This document shows, piece after piece, positions 1 to 11,859 of a DNA stretch of 64,000 nt. The translations under genes and the position numbers were made by a program. The DNA comes from Macrothele yani. Lineage: Eukaryota > Arthropoda > Arachnida > Araneae > Macrothelidae. The notes beneath the pieces were generated by a model, which had not been told where the DNA came from, searched no databases, and saw only the letters and a list, made by a program, of their open reading frames with translations. Position 1 is the stretch's first letter. Each line of letters opens with the position of its first letter. Location of the stretch: the NCBI GenBank assembly GCA_039090855.1, contig CM077027.1, positions 100,476,316 through 100,540,315 of the forward strand, given 5' to 3'.

Positions 1-1628
1 TGTGAATAAACGCTGATAATTATTCTATCTTTCCCCCTTTCAAAACAATTAATTTAAAAAACTGAAAGAATTCAACAACATTGCTTTGGGGTCAGAATAA
101 AAAGAACTGATTCCAAGAGGGTTGCTGTGAATTGAATGAGTCAAACTAATTGACAGTGAATGATTCATTCATTTCAGATCCAACTTGATTTGTACCTAAA
201 CATTACACAATTTTGTTTGTAAGCCGGAAGAGTGGAACAAACAAATTGCTCTTCAACAGGTGATCTGAATGTTACCAATACGAAGCAACTCAGATGATCT
301 ATGAGTGTGACATGATTAGTTATGTCATGAAACAATGCTAAGCTCAAAAAATAAAATAAAAAAAAACCACAGATGCACAGAAATTAATGAATTAATTTGC
401 AAAACACTTGGTCTGCACATAACCTGTGAAGTAACACATTTAATGGAAGTCCAAATGCAGGTGCTTGATTTTTATTTCAGGATATGTTGCTTACCTTTTT
501 TAAGGAGTCAGCTCTGCAGACAAAGTTATTACAGTATTTCTATGCATAAGATACTGAGAAAAATGATGACACGTCTATTATTGCTGAAGTGCATGTGTCA
601 ACAGGGCATAAGATACACTAAACCTAGGAGTAAAGTAAACAAGCCCAGAAACACAAACACATGTGGAGTCATCTATTAAAACAGAGAAAGAGAAATCTAC
701 TGCAGTTAGAAGTAACATATACATATACTTGCAAATAAGCTAACCTTCCCTACTGCTAAAAATTGATGAAAAACCTTGACCCACATACAAGCACACCTTA
801 CAATTCAAAAATTTGGAAAACATTTAATTATGCAAATTTCTGGTCATTTGTAAAAACCTTCAAAGTATGATTCACTATTGGAGTTTTCAAATAACTCCTG
901 TAACATACATGGCATTATTTATACAGCATTTTTTGAAAGGCTTTACAATTACTTCTGTGAAATTGTATCGCACAATTCTTTCACCCCAAAAGTAACAAGG
1001 CCAATATCACACTTTTTAAAGTTACTACCTTTTGTCAAACACTTTGCCTTCGCTCTCCCATAACGCTGACACAACCAGCGAAAGCAAGTCCAAGAGATGT
1101 GCGATTTGTTGTACCCCTCTCAAATATCCAAGAGATTTATTTGCTGGTGTCTTAACTAACTGCACGTACATTTCCAAAGAAGGGGTGCTGCAGTCCCTCA
1201 GGGGAAATAATGAGGTGATTCCTTCATGTTTGGAAGCAAAAACTCTACGGTCACTATTTGAAATGAGATTAGGTTTTTCATTTATCACATTAGCAACACC
1301 TATTTCTCATAGAAATACTATCCTGAGTGAAACATTTCATAATTATTTTTCTATTTTTGGACGTAGTTCTTCCGAAGTGTTACACGAATCTTCCAGTGGC
1401 AGATGCTGGCAATTTGTTCATGTTTCAGACTGCAGCTCTTCATGTGCCACCAAGTGATTAGTAAAATGAAATGCAAAATGGCATAATTGATTTTTAAGAA
1501 TATATATTTCAATGAACACAAATAAAATACATTGAACAGAACAATGTTAAAATATATGCAATCATGATTTCCCCTCAATATGGTGTGAAACCAACGTCTC
1601 CTTCTGTGGTGCATGTATGCCATTGGCG
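1..1628. other. Unassigned AT-rich DNA beyond the USP9X 3' end
   Basis: No gene is recognised here. The stretch is AT-rich with short A runs. Overlapping open frames of 87 codons (minus) and 141 codons (plus) lie around 1025-1457, but neither resembles a family I know and the reading stays open on both strands, so I do not call a gene. The area could be intergenic or an old unrecognised repeat. Confidence 0.5.
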
Positions 1629-1785
1629 GATGGCAGGTTGGTTGGTTGGTTGGTTGGTTGGTTTATTGATTTTTATGGTGCAAGAGCCATGTTTGGCCAA
1701 AGAGCGCCAGACACATGACAAACAAACAGTATTAAAAACACGTGGTATCAAGCTTAAAATCTGGCTGATCAACGCAGATGGCAGG
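1629..1785 (-). mobile_element. Short SINE-like insertion with (CCAA)n tail and 9-bp target duplication
   Basis: The 139-bp insert (1638-1776) is flanked by the same 9 bases, GATGGCAGG, at 1629-1637 and 1777-1785. Read on the minus strand it ends in a CCAACC-type tandem tail, seen as repeated TTGG at 1638-1660 on the plus strand. Just before the tail is a GGCGCTCTTTGGCC / GGCTCTTGCACC segment. The same tail and core recur in the insert at 8505-8560, so this is a family. Defined flanking duplications and a simple-repeat tail fit a retroposed SINE. I did not find clear A/B boxes, so the RNA of origin is unknown. Confidence 0.6.
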
Positions 1786-4700
1786 AGTACTATTTCTCTC
1801 TATGTCTTGAAAGGAGAATAATCATACCTGTTTTCTCCTCCCCCAAATTAGGGGAGGGGCAAAGCTGAGGACATAACCGACCATACGTCAGAAAACTATC
1901 GCATAGTGACAGATGGGGAGGACCACAGTCTAAAAACATAAACCTGCTGCCAAATGCTGAGGGGGAATTCATGTAACACTTTAGAAGTCCAGCCCTATTT
2001 TTTACTGACCCCCACCTTGAAAGCAGGATTTCTTCCAAAAACCTTTAGCTTATACATGATTATTTATGACACTGAACACAAACCCATAACGGCTGAATTA
2101 CCACAGCACCTTCTCTCCTACATGATCACATATAACTGAGAGCATACTTACCGAATTTAGTCATTCACATTTCGATATGTTATGTTCTCAAGCATATTAT
2201 GAACACAACACCCAACTAAGTAACATCCTACACTTCTCAGTGCCAAAGTGAAGTCTCAATGCCCAAACAAAATAATTTTTAAGAAAAAAAAACAAACAAA
2301 AACATATTTACACTGTAGTGTAGGGTACAATATAAACAATCTAAATTTAAGTTAATAATAGTTATTAGCATATGGAAGAGAAGTAAGGAATGTTTTGTGT
2401 GTGGTACATCTAAAATAAAACAGCAGAAAATACAATGTTACTTTTTCTTTACTTGGTTGCAACAATCAGTTTACATTGCCAATATCAGAAATTTGGGTTG
2501 ATAAATTTCTTGTTCAGTGATAAAGGCTTGTGATGTTAGATACAGTAGCAAATATAAGTTTAATACATTTGAGAATTTTGTTTAGCTATAATATGCCAGT
2601 TAAAGTAGGACTGCAAAGCATGGCTCTTTTTGAATATTAGGAATACCTGAAAACATTTTTGACATTTTAACACACGTTTGTTGAATAAGAGCATACAAAT
2701 GAAAACGAGCAGTTTGTTAAATTGTAAAATCTGTTGAAAACTACCAAACTTCTCAATTTATAATACTTCAGCAAATTCATATTCACAGATGAAAAATATT
2801 TTATTTCATATTAAATAATAAATGAAGTCCTTATTATGCATTAATGTTTTACCATTTTTGTGATGTCAATAAATTGATCTAAAGCATGAAATCAATTAAA
2901 AATTAAAAAGGCATCGATTTCACAATTGAACTGATTTTGGAACACTTAAATCCTGGACTAATACATACGTCCAAATGAAGGTAAAAATATCATTCTTTTA
3001 TTTATTAATTTCTTGTGAATATTTTTCTAACGAAGTGTTTAAAAGAAACATATGCTTCTTATTTAAAAGTGATCTATATAGTATATAACTCAGAATGGCT
3101 TTGTTCTGATTCTTCATAATACATACACATTATATTAAGAAATTTAGCATGAAGTGTATAAAACCTGATGCAAATGTCTGATTATAAATGACTTCATCTA
3201 CATAATTCCTGAAGTTAAAAAAAATAAATCAGACACCATGAAATCTGGAAACTATTTTTGTCCCTTTGTCATTCCTGTTCCAAAAACTTATGCACAAAAA
3301 CAAGACTTTTCTGATTTACATGATCACACATCATACATTTCCACTTATGTTTGCAATGAGGTAGATTTATGAAATGTGGGAGGAGAGTTATGCATGAAAC
3401 TAAAAGCAGTGTCAAATGAAATATGTTTTTGCAGCTATGGTTCAGTGGTGACTAAATTTCCTGTGCAAAACTACTTTTTAATATGCCTAGATTGTTACAG
3501 AAATTTACATTCAAAATATTCTCTTATTTTAATATACATATAAATACACAAGCATACTTGATCAATGGCAATAACTCAGCTTGTTAGGATTTATAAAAAT
3601 ACTTTGGAAATAATTCTAAAATATACAAAGTTTATGAAATATATTTAACACAAACTACTGTTTTGCCACACAGTAACTTACACTAAAAAAAATAAAAAAT
3701 AAAAAAAAAAATCGAGCACTAACAAGAACACAAAAAGAAGGAGAAATTGCCAAGTAACTAAGACAATTAACTTTCTATTTCTGATCAAAATGCACATTTT
3801 CCTGGACATGGAAAGAAAATGGGAAAACAGTAATTTTTTTCTGTAAAAAAAAAAAAAAAAGAAAAAAAAAAGCTTCGGAAGCATACACTTTAAAAAATAG
3901 ATTTAAGTAATTTCTAAATGATTACCTTGGAATTAAGAATTAAAAAAACAACAACAACAAAAAAAAACAACCTTTTTTGTTCTATCCAGCCAAGGACAAA
4001 AATTTTTGCGTTTCATATTAATCTTTAAAAGTATTTTGAATCAGACAAAGGGAACTCTTGTATGAAAAAAACAAACAAACTGAATCATATCCACAAAGCA
4101 TTTTAATTCCAATATTATACTAATTTTATTACTGGCTTTATGATTTCACATTTCTTTTTATCTGTTGGTAAAATCAAGTGAGAACAGGCAATATACATGG
4201 CAGGTGAAAAGACTGTAGGGAAAAGCCAAATGAATTTTATGTGACAGAAAGTATCACAGGCCAAAAGAGGAATTGCTGTACAAAACCAGATTGTTTACAG
4301 TTACGTCGCATGGTATGTAACACGCATTATCAGTTCCGAGTTTTCCTGAAATCGATCAACTCTCATGTAGTCTGGTTTCAAAATATACAAGTGGAAAGCT
4401 ATCACACCATAGAAGACACTTGTTTTTTCTCTTTTTTTTATTTATTTAATAAAGCTGTTAGTCTCACCTCTTAAGAAAACTTTAATTTGGTACTGCTTTA
4501 CACTGCAAGGAAAAGGCTGGTGATCATATGAAAAATATATAATCAATAAATAAGAAGAGGAAGTTTGATCTGCAGTCCAATATCCGTTACACACAGAAAC
4601 TTCCGACATATGTATTAAAAAAACTTACAAACCCAAATTTATCTACAATTTTTTTCTCACGCGTAAGCTGATTTTAATATCCAAGTCATTGTGTACAGAT

Positions 4701-4905
4701 TGAAAAGCTGTTTCTACAAAGGCATTACGACACAATTACTCACTCCTTTTCGTAGTTTGTCAAGTCCTCCACAGAAGGGCTTGCCAAGCAACAAGTACAA
4801 AACAAGAGCAACTTGTTTGATACCAGCATAAATGTGCGCCAATACATGCACACAAACATGCTAGTGAGCCCTGTGAGATAAGCTTGTTTTTAAGACTTGT
4901 TAAAT
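1786..4905. other. AT-rich downstream region, probable USP9X 3' UTR in its high-coordinate part
   Basis: This stretch lies directly 3' of the USP9X stop codon on the minus strand. It has no coding pattern, only A/T-rich sequence with many homopolymer runs (for example 3841-3871). The part nearest the stop, roughly 4400-4905, is inferred to be 3' UTR. The far end of the transcript cannot be fixed from sequence alone because AATAAA-like signals are frequent in such AT-rich DNA. Confidence 0.45.
4437..4446 (-). terminator. Candidate poly(A) signal cluster for the USP9X transcript
   Basis: On the minus strand two overlapping AATAAA hexamers occur about 460 nt after the stop codon. About 25-45 nt further on is a GT-rich stretch (GTGTCTTCTATGGTGTG) that would suit a downstream element. 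This is the best-placed candidate near the stop, but other AATAAA sites lie further down, so longer 3' UTR forms are possible. Confidence 0.35.
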
Positions 4906-5568
4906 TCACTGCTGTCCTTCACTGGACTCTTCCTCTTTATTTGGACTTTTGCTTAAAAGTGGAGAGCCTTTTGCATCTTGTTTCCTATTTGTTGTTCCAT
5001 CTGTTGAAGGCAGTTCTACATGGAAGTTATGAACTATTTTGTCTTCTTTACTTTGGCCTTTCACCAAAGAAGTGTCCCTCTCAGGTGACTTTGCCTGAGT
5101 CTTTTCCATGAATAAATATATTGGCTCCTCTTCTTCCGGTGCATCAGTTCCTTGTTTGACTAAGTTACCTACTGTTTTTTTACAATACAGAACACGCTGT
5201 TTTGGTGACTGTGACTGCAGCACCTCTCCATCTCCCACACTTACAGGGGGTGACGTTGTGGTGACAGACGAAGAGGTAACTGGAGAAGAATGCTGCATTT
5301 CTGGCGATCCACTGTTGCTCGACGGTGAAACAGCCTGCTGTGATGATAATAGTCCTTGCTTGTAGGCTTCTTTTGTTGTTGTAGTCTGACTTGGCTGGGG
5401 TACCCTATTCTGGGGTGCTCTTGGAGATGGTCCTGCACTGCCTGCTGGAGCTGGAGGAGGTGGACTAGGATGCTGAGGCACACTTGATGTTGTACCTTGC
5501 CAAGGATGAACTTTGTCATCAGGAGGAGGGCTTTCACCATCCTCAGACATATCTGGATCTTCCAAGTC
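4906..5568 (-). CDS. USP9X: USP9X / fat facets orthologue, terminal coding exon
   Basis: This exon encodes the last 220 residues and a TGA stop of a USP9X-type ubiquitin carboxyl-terminal hydrolase, a deubiquitinase acting in the cytoplasm on many ubiquitinated substrates. The minus-strand acceptor is TTTACAG followed by GACTTGGAAGATCC; it joins in phase 0 to the exon at 21970-22116, giving an acidic PEED-LEDPDMSEDGE start that matches the acidic stretch at this point in the family. The rest is low complexity: a PSPPPPAPAG proline run, Ser/Thr-rich repeats, an APEEEEP acidic patch and a charged SSEGQQ end. In vertebrate USP9X this C-terminal tail is much shorter (about 80 residues) and I see no clear similarity after the acidic start. 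It is probably disordered. Identity rests mainly on the three upstream exons. Confidence 0.85.
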   Translation of the reverse strand, partial: DLEDPDMSEDGESPPPDDKVHPWQGTTSSVPQHPSPPPPAPAGSAGPSPRAPQNRVPQPSQTTTTKEAYKQGLLSSQQAVSPSSNSGSPEMQHSSPVTSSSVTTTSPPVSVGDGEVLQSQSPKQRVLYCKKTVGNLVKQGTDAPEEEEPIYLFMEKTQAKSPERDTSLVKGQSKEDKIVHNFHVELPSTDGTTNRKQDAKGSPLLSKSPNKEEESSEGQQ

Positions 5569-5621
5569 CTGTAAAGTAAGGAATAAATACACAATAAACT
5601 GCTGAACTAACCACATCTCCG

Positions 5622-5624
<3 letters not shown>

Positions 5625-5670
<46 letters not shown>

Positions 5671-5671
5671 T
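5625..5671. repeat. (CT)n followed by (CA)n microsatellite
   Basis: A near-perfect CT run passes into a CA run. It lies in the intron about 57 bp upstream of the terminal-exon acceptor, so on the transcribed strand it is a GA-rich tract. Confidence 0.95.
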
Positions 5672-6001
5672 ACATATTAAAAACAAAACAAAAAACAGTT
5701 ACGTAAGCAGGTAATGAATAGCTGGAGACTGCTGCTCCACTCCAACAATGCAAGTGGAACGTTTGCCATAACTACGGCATTATTGGCAAAGCAAAAATCT
5801 CAAATATGCTAAAAATTTTCCGTTACAAAAACCATATTTGATAGCAGTTTTTGTGACCTAAAATAAAACCACTCAAATTTGCTCTAGCCACATCAAAAGA
5901 AAAATTTTGCTTCAGCATTTTACACCATAAATGTAAAAAGGATTTAATTCACGCAATTCTATACTTTTAAACATAGACCTCAAAATGCACACATATATGA
6001 T
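5672..6001. other. Intron, nothing recognised
   Basis: AT-rich intronic sequence between the microsatellite and the TIR element starting near 6002. No gene or repeat structure was seen. Confidence 0.5.
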
Positions 6002-7616
6002 TACCGTAATTTTTGGGCTAAGAGCCGCGGCCCTTACGTTACTAAAAGTGAAAATTTTCGGGTGTGTGGCCCTTATGCCGAATTTGGTTTCGATAAGACT
6101 GTTTCTTCCCCCCTTCCCCCTGTTTTCATGCAGACGCTTAGTAATTTTTTTCAAACAACGTCTTCTTTTTGATCAAACTCTACTGTGATCAACCACCCCC
6201 TTCTACTCATATGTTAGACACGTCTATTTAAAAGATTACTCCGCTGTCCTGATGTTGGTTTAGGAGGGAAAGTGGGGGAGGACGGGGAAATGCTCGTGTA
6301 GGTCTTAAGGTTAAGAGGTTTGTTTGTGAAAGGAATGCCTTGCATGGGGGATGGAATGGGGACATAGGCACAGACCAGTAGAGTGACGTCTGAGTCTTCT
6401 GTGAAGAGCGCGCCCAGGGTATCTTTTTCGTTGGCTGCAGCATACATCATACAGGAAGATGCGATGCAACCAAGGGAAGGAACGTTGAATTCTCTCGGGT
6501 GGGGAGACCGGTTTGATGGGCACTTCCCTGAACAAAAGCTTAAGAACATGAACAATGCAAAAGCCTGCCCCAAGGATGATTCCATTAGCAGTGACTTATT
6601 CCAAACAATACTGACGGGATGGAAAGACAAATTTTGTTCACTCTTCTTGGTTAATCTGGCATGTGATACAGGTGTTTCTTGGCACTGTACTCCTGAGTTT
6701 CGCTTCAATTTTATTTTTTATTTTTTTATTTTTTTGACTGACGATAGTGGAAGTTGAAGGCTTCGGCTGGAAATGCTTTCTCACTAATACGCGCTGTAGC
6801 ATTATCATCTGATGTTAACGATGGGTAATTAATTTAATACTTGGCTGAAGATAAAATTTTCACAAACGCAAAAAGAAAAAAAAAGAAAAAAAAAAGAAGG
6901 GAGAGCTTTCCCATTCATATAAAAGCGGAGCTCAATGCGAAGGCTCAGTGCGCAGTAAATGCAAGTAGGTCAAACCACTTGAAAAAAAAAAAAAAAAAAA
7001 AAAAGTGAGAAAGCGGAGACGCACGAACACGCGCGAGGCAACTGATAAAAGAACGCGTAAAGCAACTTCATTCTATAACAAAAACATCTGTAGTTGAGAA
7101 AAAAAAACCCCATAACAAACATAGAAGGAACATATTATTAAAGAAAACATTAATTGAAAGCATTACAAGCAATAATTTATAAATTAATTACTTCTAAGAC
7201 GAATTCTATTGTGGTGAACAGAGAACCATCCTGTAGCAGACATCCACATTGAATGGAATTTAGACAATTGTGCGGTTTTAACGAGCAGCAATGCGATATT
7301 CTAACGGGCCTTAAGATTAACTGTGATTTATATTGATTACATAAATGGTTTTGAGCATTTAATAAAGGCAAACAAATAACATTAGCATGATTAATAAAAA
7401 ATGTATAAATAAAAGCTTTTGCCAGTATGAAAAAATAAGTGCATAAAGCAGATCGACACTGAGTTGAAGAATTAACCTTTGAAGTATACATATAATCACG
7501 TTGGGTGTGAGTTAATTCATGAAAATAAGGAAGATAATTTAGTTTTCTGAGCAGCACCACGACTTCACAGGTGCAGCCCTTGCGCTGATGCGGCTTTTAG
7601 TAAGAAAATTACGGTA
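6002..7616. mobile_element. Candidate DNA transposon with TACCGTAATTTT terminal inverted repeats
   Basis: The left end reads TACCGTAATTTTTGGGCTAA then GAGCCGC. The reverse complement of the right end reads TACCGTAATTTTCTTACTAA then AAGCCGC. The two ends therefore agree over the outer 12 bases and again over CTAA-n-AGCCGC. If the repeat proper begins at CCGTAA, a TA dinucleotide flanks both ends. The interior (1.6 kb) carries a 164-codon minus-strand open frame at 6214-6708 that I do not recognise, plus poly(A) runs near 6850-7004. I cannot assign a superfamily; it may be non-autonomous. Confidence 0.45.
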
Positions 7617-8492
7617 TGTACTTTTGTGTGACATGAAGTACATCCACAAACAACTTGTCATGACATTTCAGTTGTTTATGCTGTAATTTCTGAAGGTCCC
7701 GCACACACACAAAACAAAACAATAAAAGGATGCAGTGAAAACTACAAACTTCAATGGCCTGTTACTGGTACTGGCTATAAATAAGCCACTGACCTGACAC
7801 AACACATCATTAATACCACTACTACTAGGACAGTAGATAATTGAAAATGTCACCACGTAACACAATGAGATAGGTAGACGACAGCAAATATTGGTAGCAA
7901 AACATTCAGCAAATGGCTAGTATTTTAAGCTCAGAGTTTGTCCACGTTTACAGAAAATATATTCCAAGACTTTTTAGGGAGTTCATAAAAAATTCCAGAA
8001 GTTTACTTTTTTGCTAGAATCATAGTGCTTTGTTTTATATTTTAAAAAATTGGGCTGAAACTTACTAAGCATTTAGAATTATTAATAAGTCCTGTGGGTT
8101 ACACTGTGTTCTTTAGTGTGTGTTACATCTTCAATGAAGTGGTAAAATTTTTCGTATAAAAACTGCTGCACATAAGACTGATATGAAGTAATCTGGAACC
8201 TAGCACAATGATTACAATACAAAACAATTTTACCATGGCACTGAAGATTCCCTATTCAAGAGTCATCTATTCCTAAACACAAACTGGTGGCAGGGAGGCA
8301 AGATATCAACTTCCTTCAGCGAGGAAAGTGCGTGGTAGAAGAAACAGCCATCTTGGCCTCATGGGAAGGATTCTACATGCTGTTGCGACTCTAACTGCTA
8401 CGCCACAAACTAAGGTGGCTGGAAATATGGCACAAACATCTTACACTCCAGCATCATGAGATGAAAGACATGACATCACGTCTCCACACTCC
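7617..8492. other. Intron, nothing recognised
   Basis: AT-rich intron sequence. No coding pattern or clear repeat structure was found. Confidence 0.45.
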
Positions 8493-8572
8493 ATGGAAGG
8501 AAGTTGGTTGGTACGTGTTTATTTATTGGCACAAAGGTCTCAATGGGCCCAAAAGTGCCAATGGAAGGAAGT
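8493..8572 (-). mobile_element. 56-bp truncated SINE copy with 12-bp target duplication
   Basis: The 12-mer ATGGAAGGAAGT occurs at 8493-8504 and again at 8561-8572. The 56 bases between them are, on the minus strand, a GGCACTTTTGGGCCC core, a CTTTGTGCCA segment, an A/T-rich linker and an ACCAACCA tail. This is the same layout as the longer insert at 1638-1776, so it looks like a strongly 5'-truncated copy. The surrounding sequence resembles the stretch at about 12160-12230 (ACACTCCA and TGGAAGGAAGT motifs), which suggests the SINE landed in an older repeat. Confidence 0.6.
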
Positions 8573-9499
8573 GATGCCATCACGAGCAGATGCTGTAAGG
8601 AGCTAGAACAAAGCGACACATTTCAACCTATTCTTTCTTTTTTTTCATTGCAAGAAAAAATTCTAGGACTATTCCAGGGGCTGTACGAACCCTGTAAGCT
8701 GTAGAACCATGATATAACCAAAGCATGATGTACATAAAAGAGAAGCCTGAAGTAAAATTATTGATACAAGTCAAACATCCAAAGTCAGGTAGTGGGGACA
8801 CTAGAAAAAAGTACATCAATGAATGAATTAGCAAAATCTGAATGCCCTAAGATCACAGATATCAAATAGAGCATCTATATTATGCAGATTCCAAGTATGG
8901 CTAGTCAGGGTCACAATTATGAGCCACAGAGAAAACTATTATTCTGGTAGCTTCTGGCAACCCACGATGCAGTGTTTTCTAGTAATAGTGAAATATTGTG
9001 ATATTTCGGTAATTTTTATTATTACTTATATTAGTTTAAAATTTCTGCTAAGCACTAAAAGATGGGCTAATAAATGCTTAAACTGGAATGAGACTCAGGC
9101 ACTGAACTTTGGGCATATCTCCTCTTGACATGGAGTAAGTTCTCTGTTAGGTACAGAAAGAACAAAGGAGAGTTACATTAAACCAGTTGGATATTGGTCT
9201 GAGCTTCCCTCTGTTACACAACTTGGAATACCAGATTTTGATAATGGCAACACCGATTTAATACTTCAAATCTTTGGCAACACATAAAAGGAAATACAAG
9301 AGATTCTTGGAGAAACACTAGCTTTAAACATTAGGTCACAACTCAACCATACTCCACAAACAAGTTTAACATATTTCTTCTCAGCTATTAATACTTGCAC
9401 ATTTGCTTTAGCTCATAATTCTTCTTATACAGGGGTTATGCAAATGATCAGGCAACAGACCTTTTTGTTCAGAAGTATTTCTGATTTGAATAGAGTGCA
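8573..9499. other. Intron, nothing recognised
   Basis: AT-rich intron sequence between the truncated SINE and the mariner relic. No coding pattern was seen. Confidence 0.45.
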
Positions 9500-10400
9500 C
9501 AGTGCACAAAGGTATCTGCCTGTGCTCTTTAATCTTCCACTAAGTCAACATAGCAACTTAAACAACTGCCCTCCATACTGATGGTAAGGTGTGTATGCCA
9601 GCAGAGAAGAAATCGAGGTCCTGTTGATGCAGCCACACGGCTACATGATGTCCTACACCTGGGCCTGTAGCAAAATGATCGCAGAACCAATGTTTTTTTG
9701 AAAGGCTCAAACTGATGGAAATTGCAGAGTGAAAGATCAGGGCTGTAGGTGCGATTCTCCAAAACTTTCAACTACATCACTGAAACCACTCAGCTGTGCA
9801 TTTGGCCACAAATGGTCTGGTGTTATTGCGCAACTGCATAACCTCTGCTGAGCAGCCCAAGTTTTTTGCAGCAAATGGCATGGCACAATGTGTCAAGTCT
9901 CTGACAATACTATTTGGCTGTTACATTTGCACCATGGTCTAGGAAATCAGATGAAAGTGTACTCTGACAGTCCTAAAAGACAGTTGCCACGATTTTCTTA
10001 ATGGAGGCGCCATTCGGCAGATTGAGATGATGGGTGCTTCTACATCACAGAGGTGCATTTGCTTTCTGGTGTCCAATGATGCAACCAAGAAGCTTTACCT
10101 CACTGATGATAACGCACCAAATGTGTGTGTGACAGAGACCAATCATCTCATCCTCCTTTATTGCTCATCTGTGAGATTATTAGGCACCCGCTTTGTGCAA
10201 ACTTTCCAACAATGCAGTTGGTCATGCACAACACTACCTACAGAAATCTGCAGTTCATGGGAAAATTATCTCACTGTAATGGGCCTGCCATCATGAATGA
10301 GAGCATCCATCCATTACATGTCATCCTCCCAAATGGTGGTCATGGGTGCTCTTGTTGAGGCTTGTAGTTAACGTCAACCCTACCCATTGCAATTTTTTTG
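9500..10400 (-). pseudogene. Decayed mariner transposase (SETMAR-like)
   Basis: Reading the minus strand with frame changes recovers successive mariner transposase signatures: a GRPITVR segment with an ISVGSV-HDQL helix region near 10340-10200, a VPNNLTDEQ segment near 10170, and toward the C-terminus YSPDLSLCNFH-FEPFKK near 9720-9760. The last is the usual catalytic-aspartate motif of DD34D mariners. Many stops and frameshifts break the frame, so it is an old dead copy. Terminal inverted repeats were not identified. Confidence 0.75.
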
Positions 10401-10556
10401 CACCATATTCATGTGACAACACCTTTGACATACACTTCTATCAACTTGCAATGAATTTTCACTGGAGCTATATTCTTTGCAAAAAGAAAACAAATTATGC
10501 TTTGCACTTCATGTGACCATGTTGACAACAAAACAGCCACCTTTCAACAACTGTTC

Positions 10557-10603
10557 CCAGTAAATGAATGGGAGCAGATTTCTCTGCTCCCATTCATTAC
10601 TGG
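10557..10603. repeat. Near-perfect hairpin, about 20-bp arms
   Basis: The left arm (10557-10577) and right arm (10584-10603) are inverted copies of CCAGTAAATGAATGGGAGCA-type sequence with a single-base indel, separated by a 6-base loop. It lies just upstream of the mariner relic. Its origin is unknown; it may be the core of a small palindromic element. Confidence 0.8.
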
Positions 10604-11039
10604 CTCTTCAAGTGTGTACAGACACTTTAAACTTCAAATCTTCATTGACACATTAAGAATTTTAATGCTGGATGCAAAGCCCGACTAACACACACCCGCC
10701 CCCCAACATTTCCTTCTATTCAACTTCTGCATCAAAATGAAGGAGCTATTTCATTATCTCATTCCATATAGCAAATTTGATTGTGTAACAGTTGAAAAGC
10801 TGTAGAATTTGATTAATAATATTACTACAAATTCGTAATAATAATTTTTCATAATCTATGAATTTATAATAAATTGCTAAAGCAAAATTGATTGCGATCT
10901 TGAAGTGTGGCAGCAATTTCAGAAGAGTAAAAAAGGGTTTTGTGAAAATTGAAACTGCTCCTTTAATGAAAACACAGGAGATTGACCAATAAGAGGGTGC
11001 AACAAAACTCCACATAAAATACTTTCACATTAATATTCC
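10604..11039. other. Intron, nothing recognised
   Basis: AT-rich sequence with no recognisable gene or repeat. Confidence 0.4.
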
Positions 11040-11510
11040 GAAAAGGTTTATCGACATGACATCAGCCCAAGAACGAATTTTTCAATCGAGATCTTAGAAG
11101 CTCAGATTTTTTTGGCAATTACATCAGAAGCAAATATTAACCCTTATGCCTCCTGGTGGCCAAAGTATTCTTTACCAAAAATTAGAAAATATATGCAAAA
11201 GATTTTTCATCAGGAGCTGTATCCTCCGAAGAAAAAAAGTTTTCAAATCGTAGTTTTAGAAGAGATGGGGGGGGGGGGGGGGGGTTAATTTACTCTTACG
11301 CCCCCAGCGGAAAATCTATGATGCATAACTTGAAAAAGTAACTATACCTGAAAAATACTTTGACATAAATGGAATCGAAAGATAAAACTTTTTTCAATCG
11401 GATGTTTAGGAGCAAATATACGGAATAAAACGTATTTTGAATTGGACATCATCTGCATTTATGCCCTCTAGCAGCAAAATTCTACATCGAAAAAAAAAAA
11501 AAAAAAACCC
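11040..11510. repeat. Diverged tandem repeat with recurring TTTTTCAATCG and CTTATGCCYCC motifs
   Basis: Similar blocks recur: TTTTTCAATCGAGATCTTAG near 11071, a TTTTCAAATCGTAGTTTTAG block near 11240 and a TTTTTTCAATCGGATGTTTAG block near 11390. Each is followed at a distance by TTAT/CTTACGCC(C/T)CC(A/T)GCGG-like sequence (near 11150, 11296 and 11460). The blocks are about 150 bp apart and well diverged. A 16-base G run (11269-11284) is embedded. This is probably an old minisatellite or tandem repeat from a larger element. Confidence 0.5.
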
Positions 11511-11859
11511 AAGAACAACTGAAATGAAGGATCGTCATTCGCATATTTCAAGCGTCCCAATGCAAAAATAATATTTCAAATCAGACTATAGTTGCAGAGA
11601 TATGGAGTCTACAGACGGATGAACTAACCGATAACACAAGCACAATGTTTTTTTTACAAAAGACATGCTAAAAAAGCTATCATTGTACACTTGAATTAAT
11701 TGCTGGCTTTTTAAAAATAATTTATTGCTGGCTGAAATTTTCGATTTCCATAGCATATTTGATGTTTTCTGTCATTTGTAGCAGACCGACAATTTCCATA
11801 GTAACTACATAAAACCCTTAATACTTGGAATCACAGAATCTTTCTTCCCACTGAATGGT

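Noticed and set aside
1025..1457. Overlapping open frames on both strands
   Set aside because: No recognised family and openness on both strands; could be chance or an unknown repeat.
4906..5667. Start of the terminal USP9X frame at 5667
   Set aside because: The first residues are the (GA)n tract and intron; the conserved junction and TTTACAG acceptor place the exon start at 5568.
6214..6757. Open frames of 164 (minus) and 124 (plus) codons
   Set aside because: They overlap on opposite strands inside a putative transposon and resemble nothing I know.
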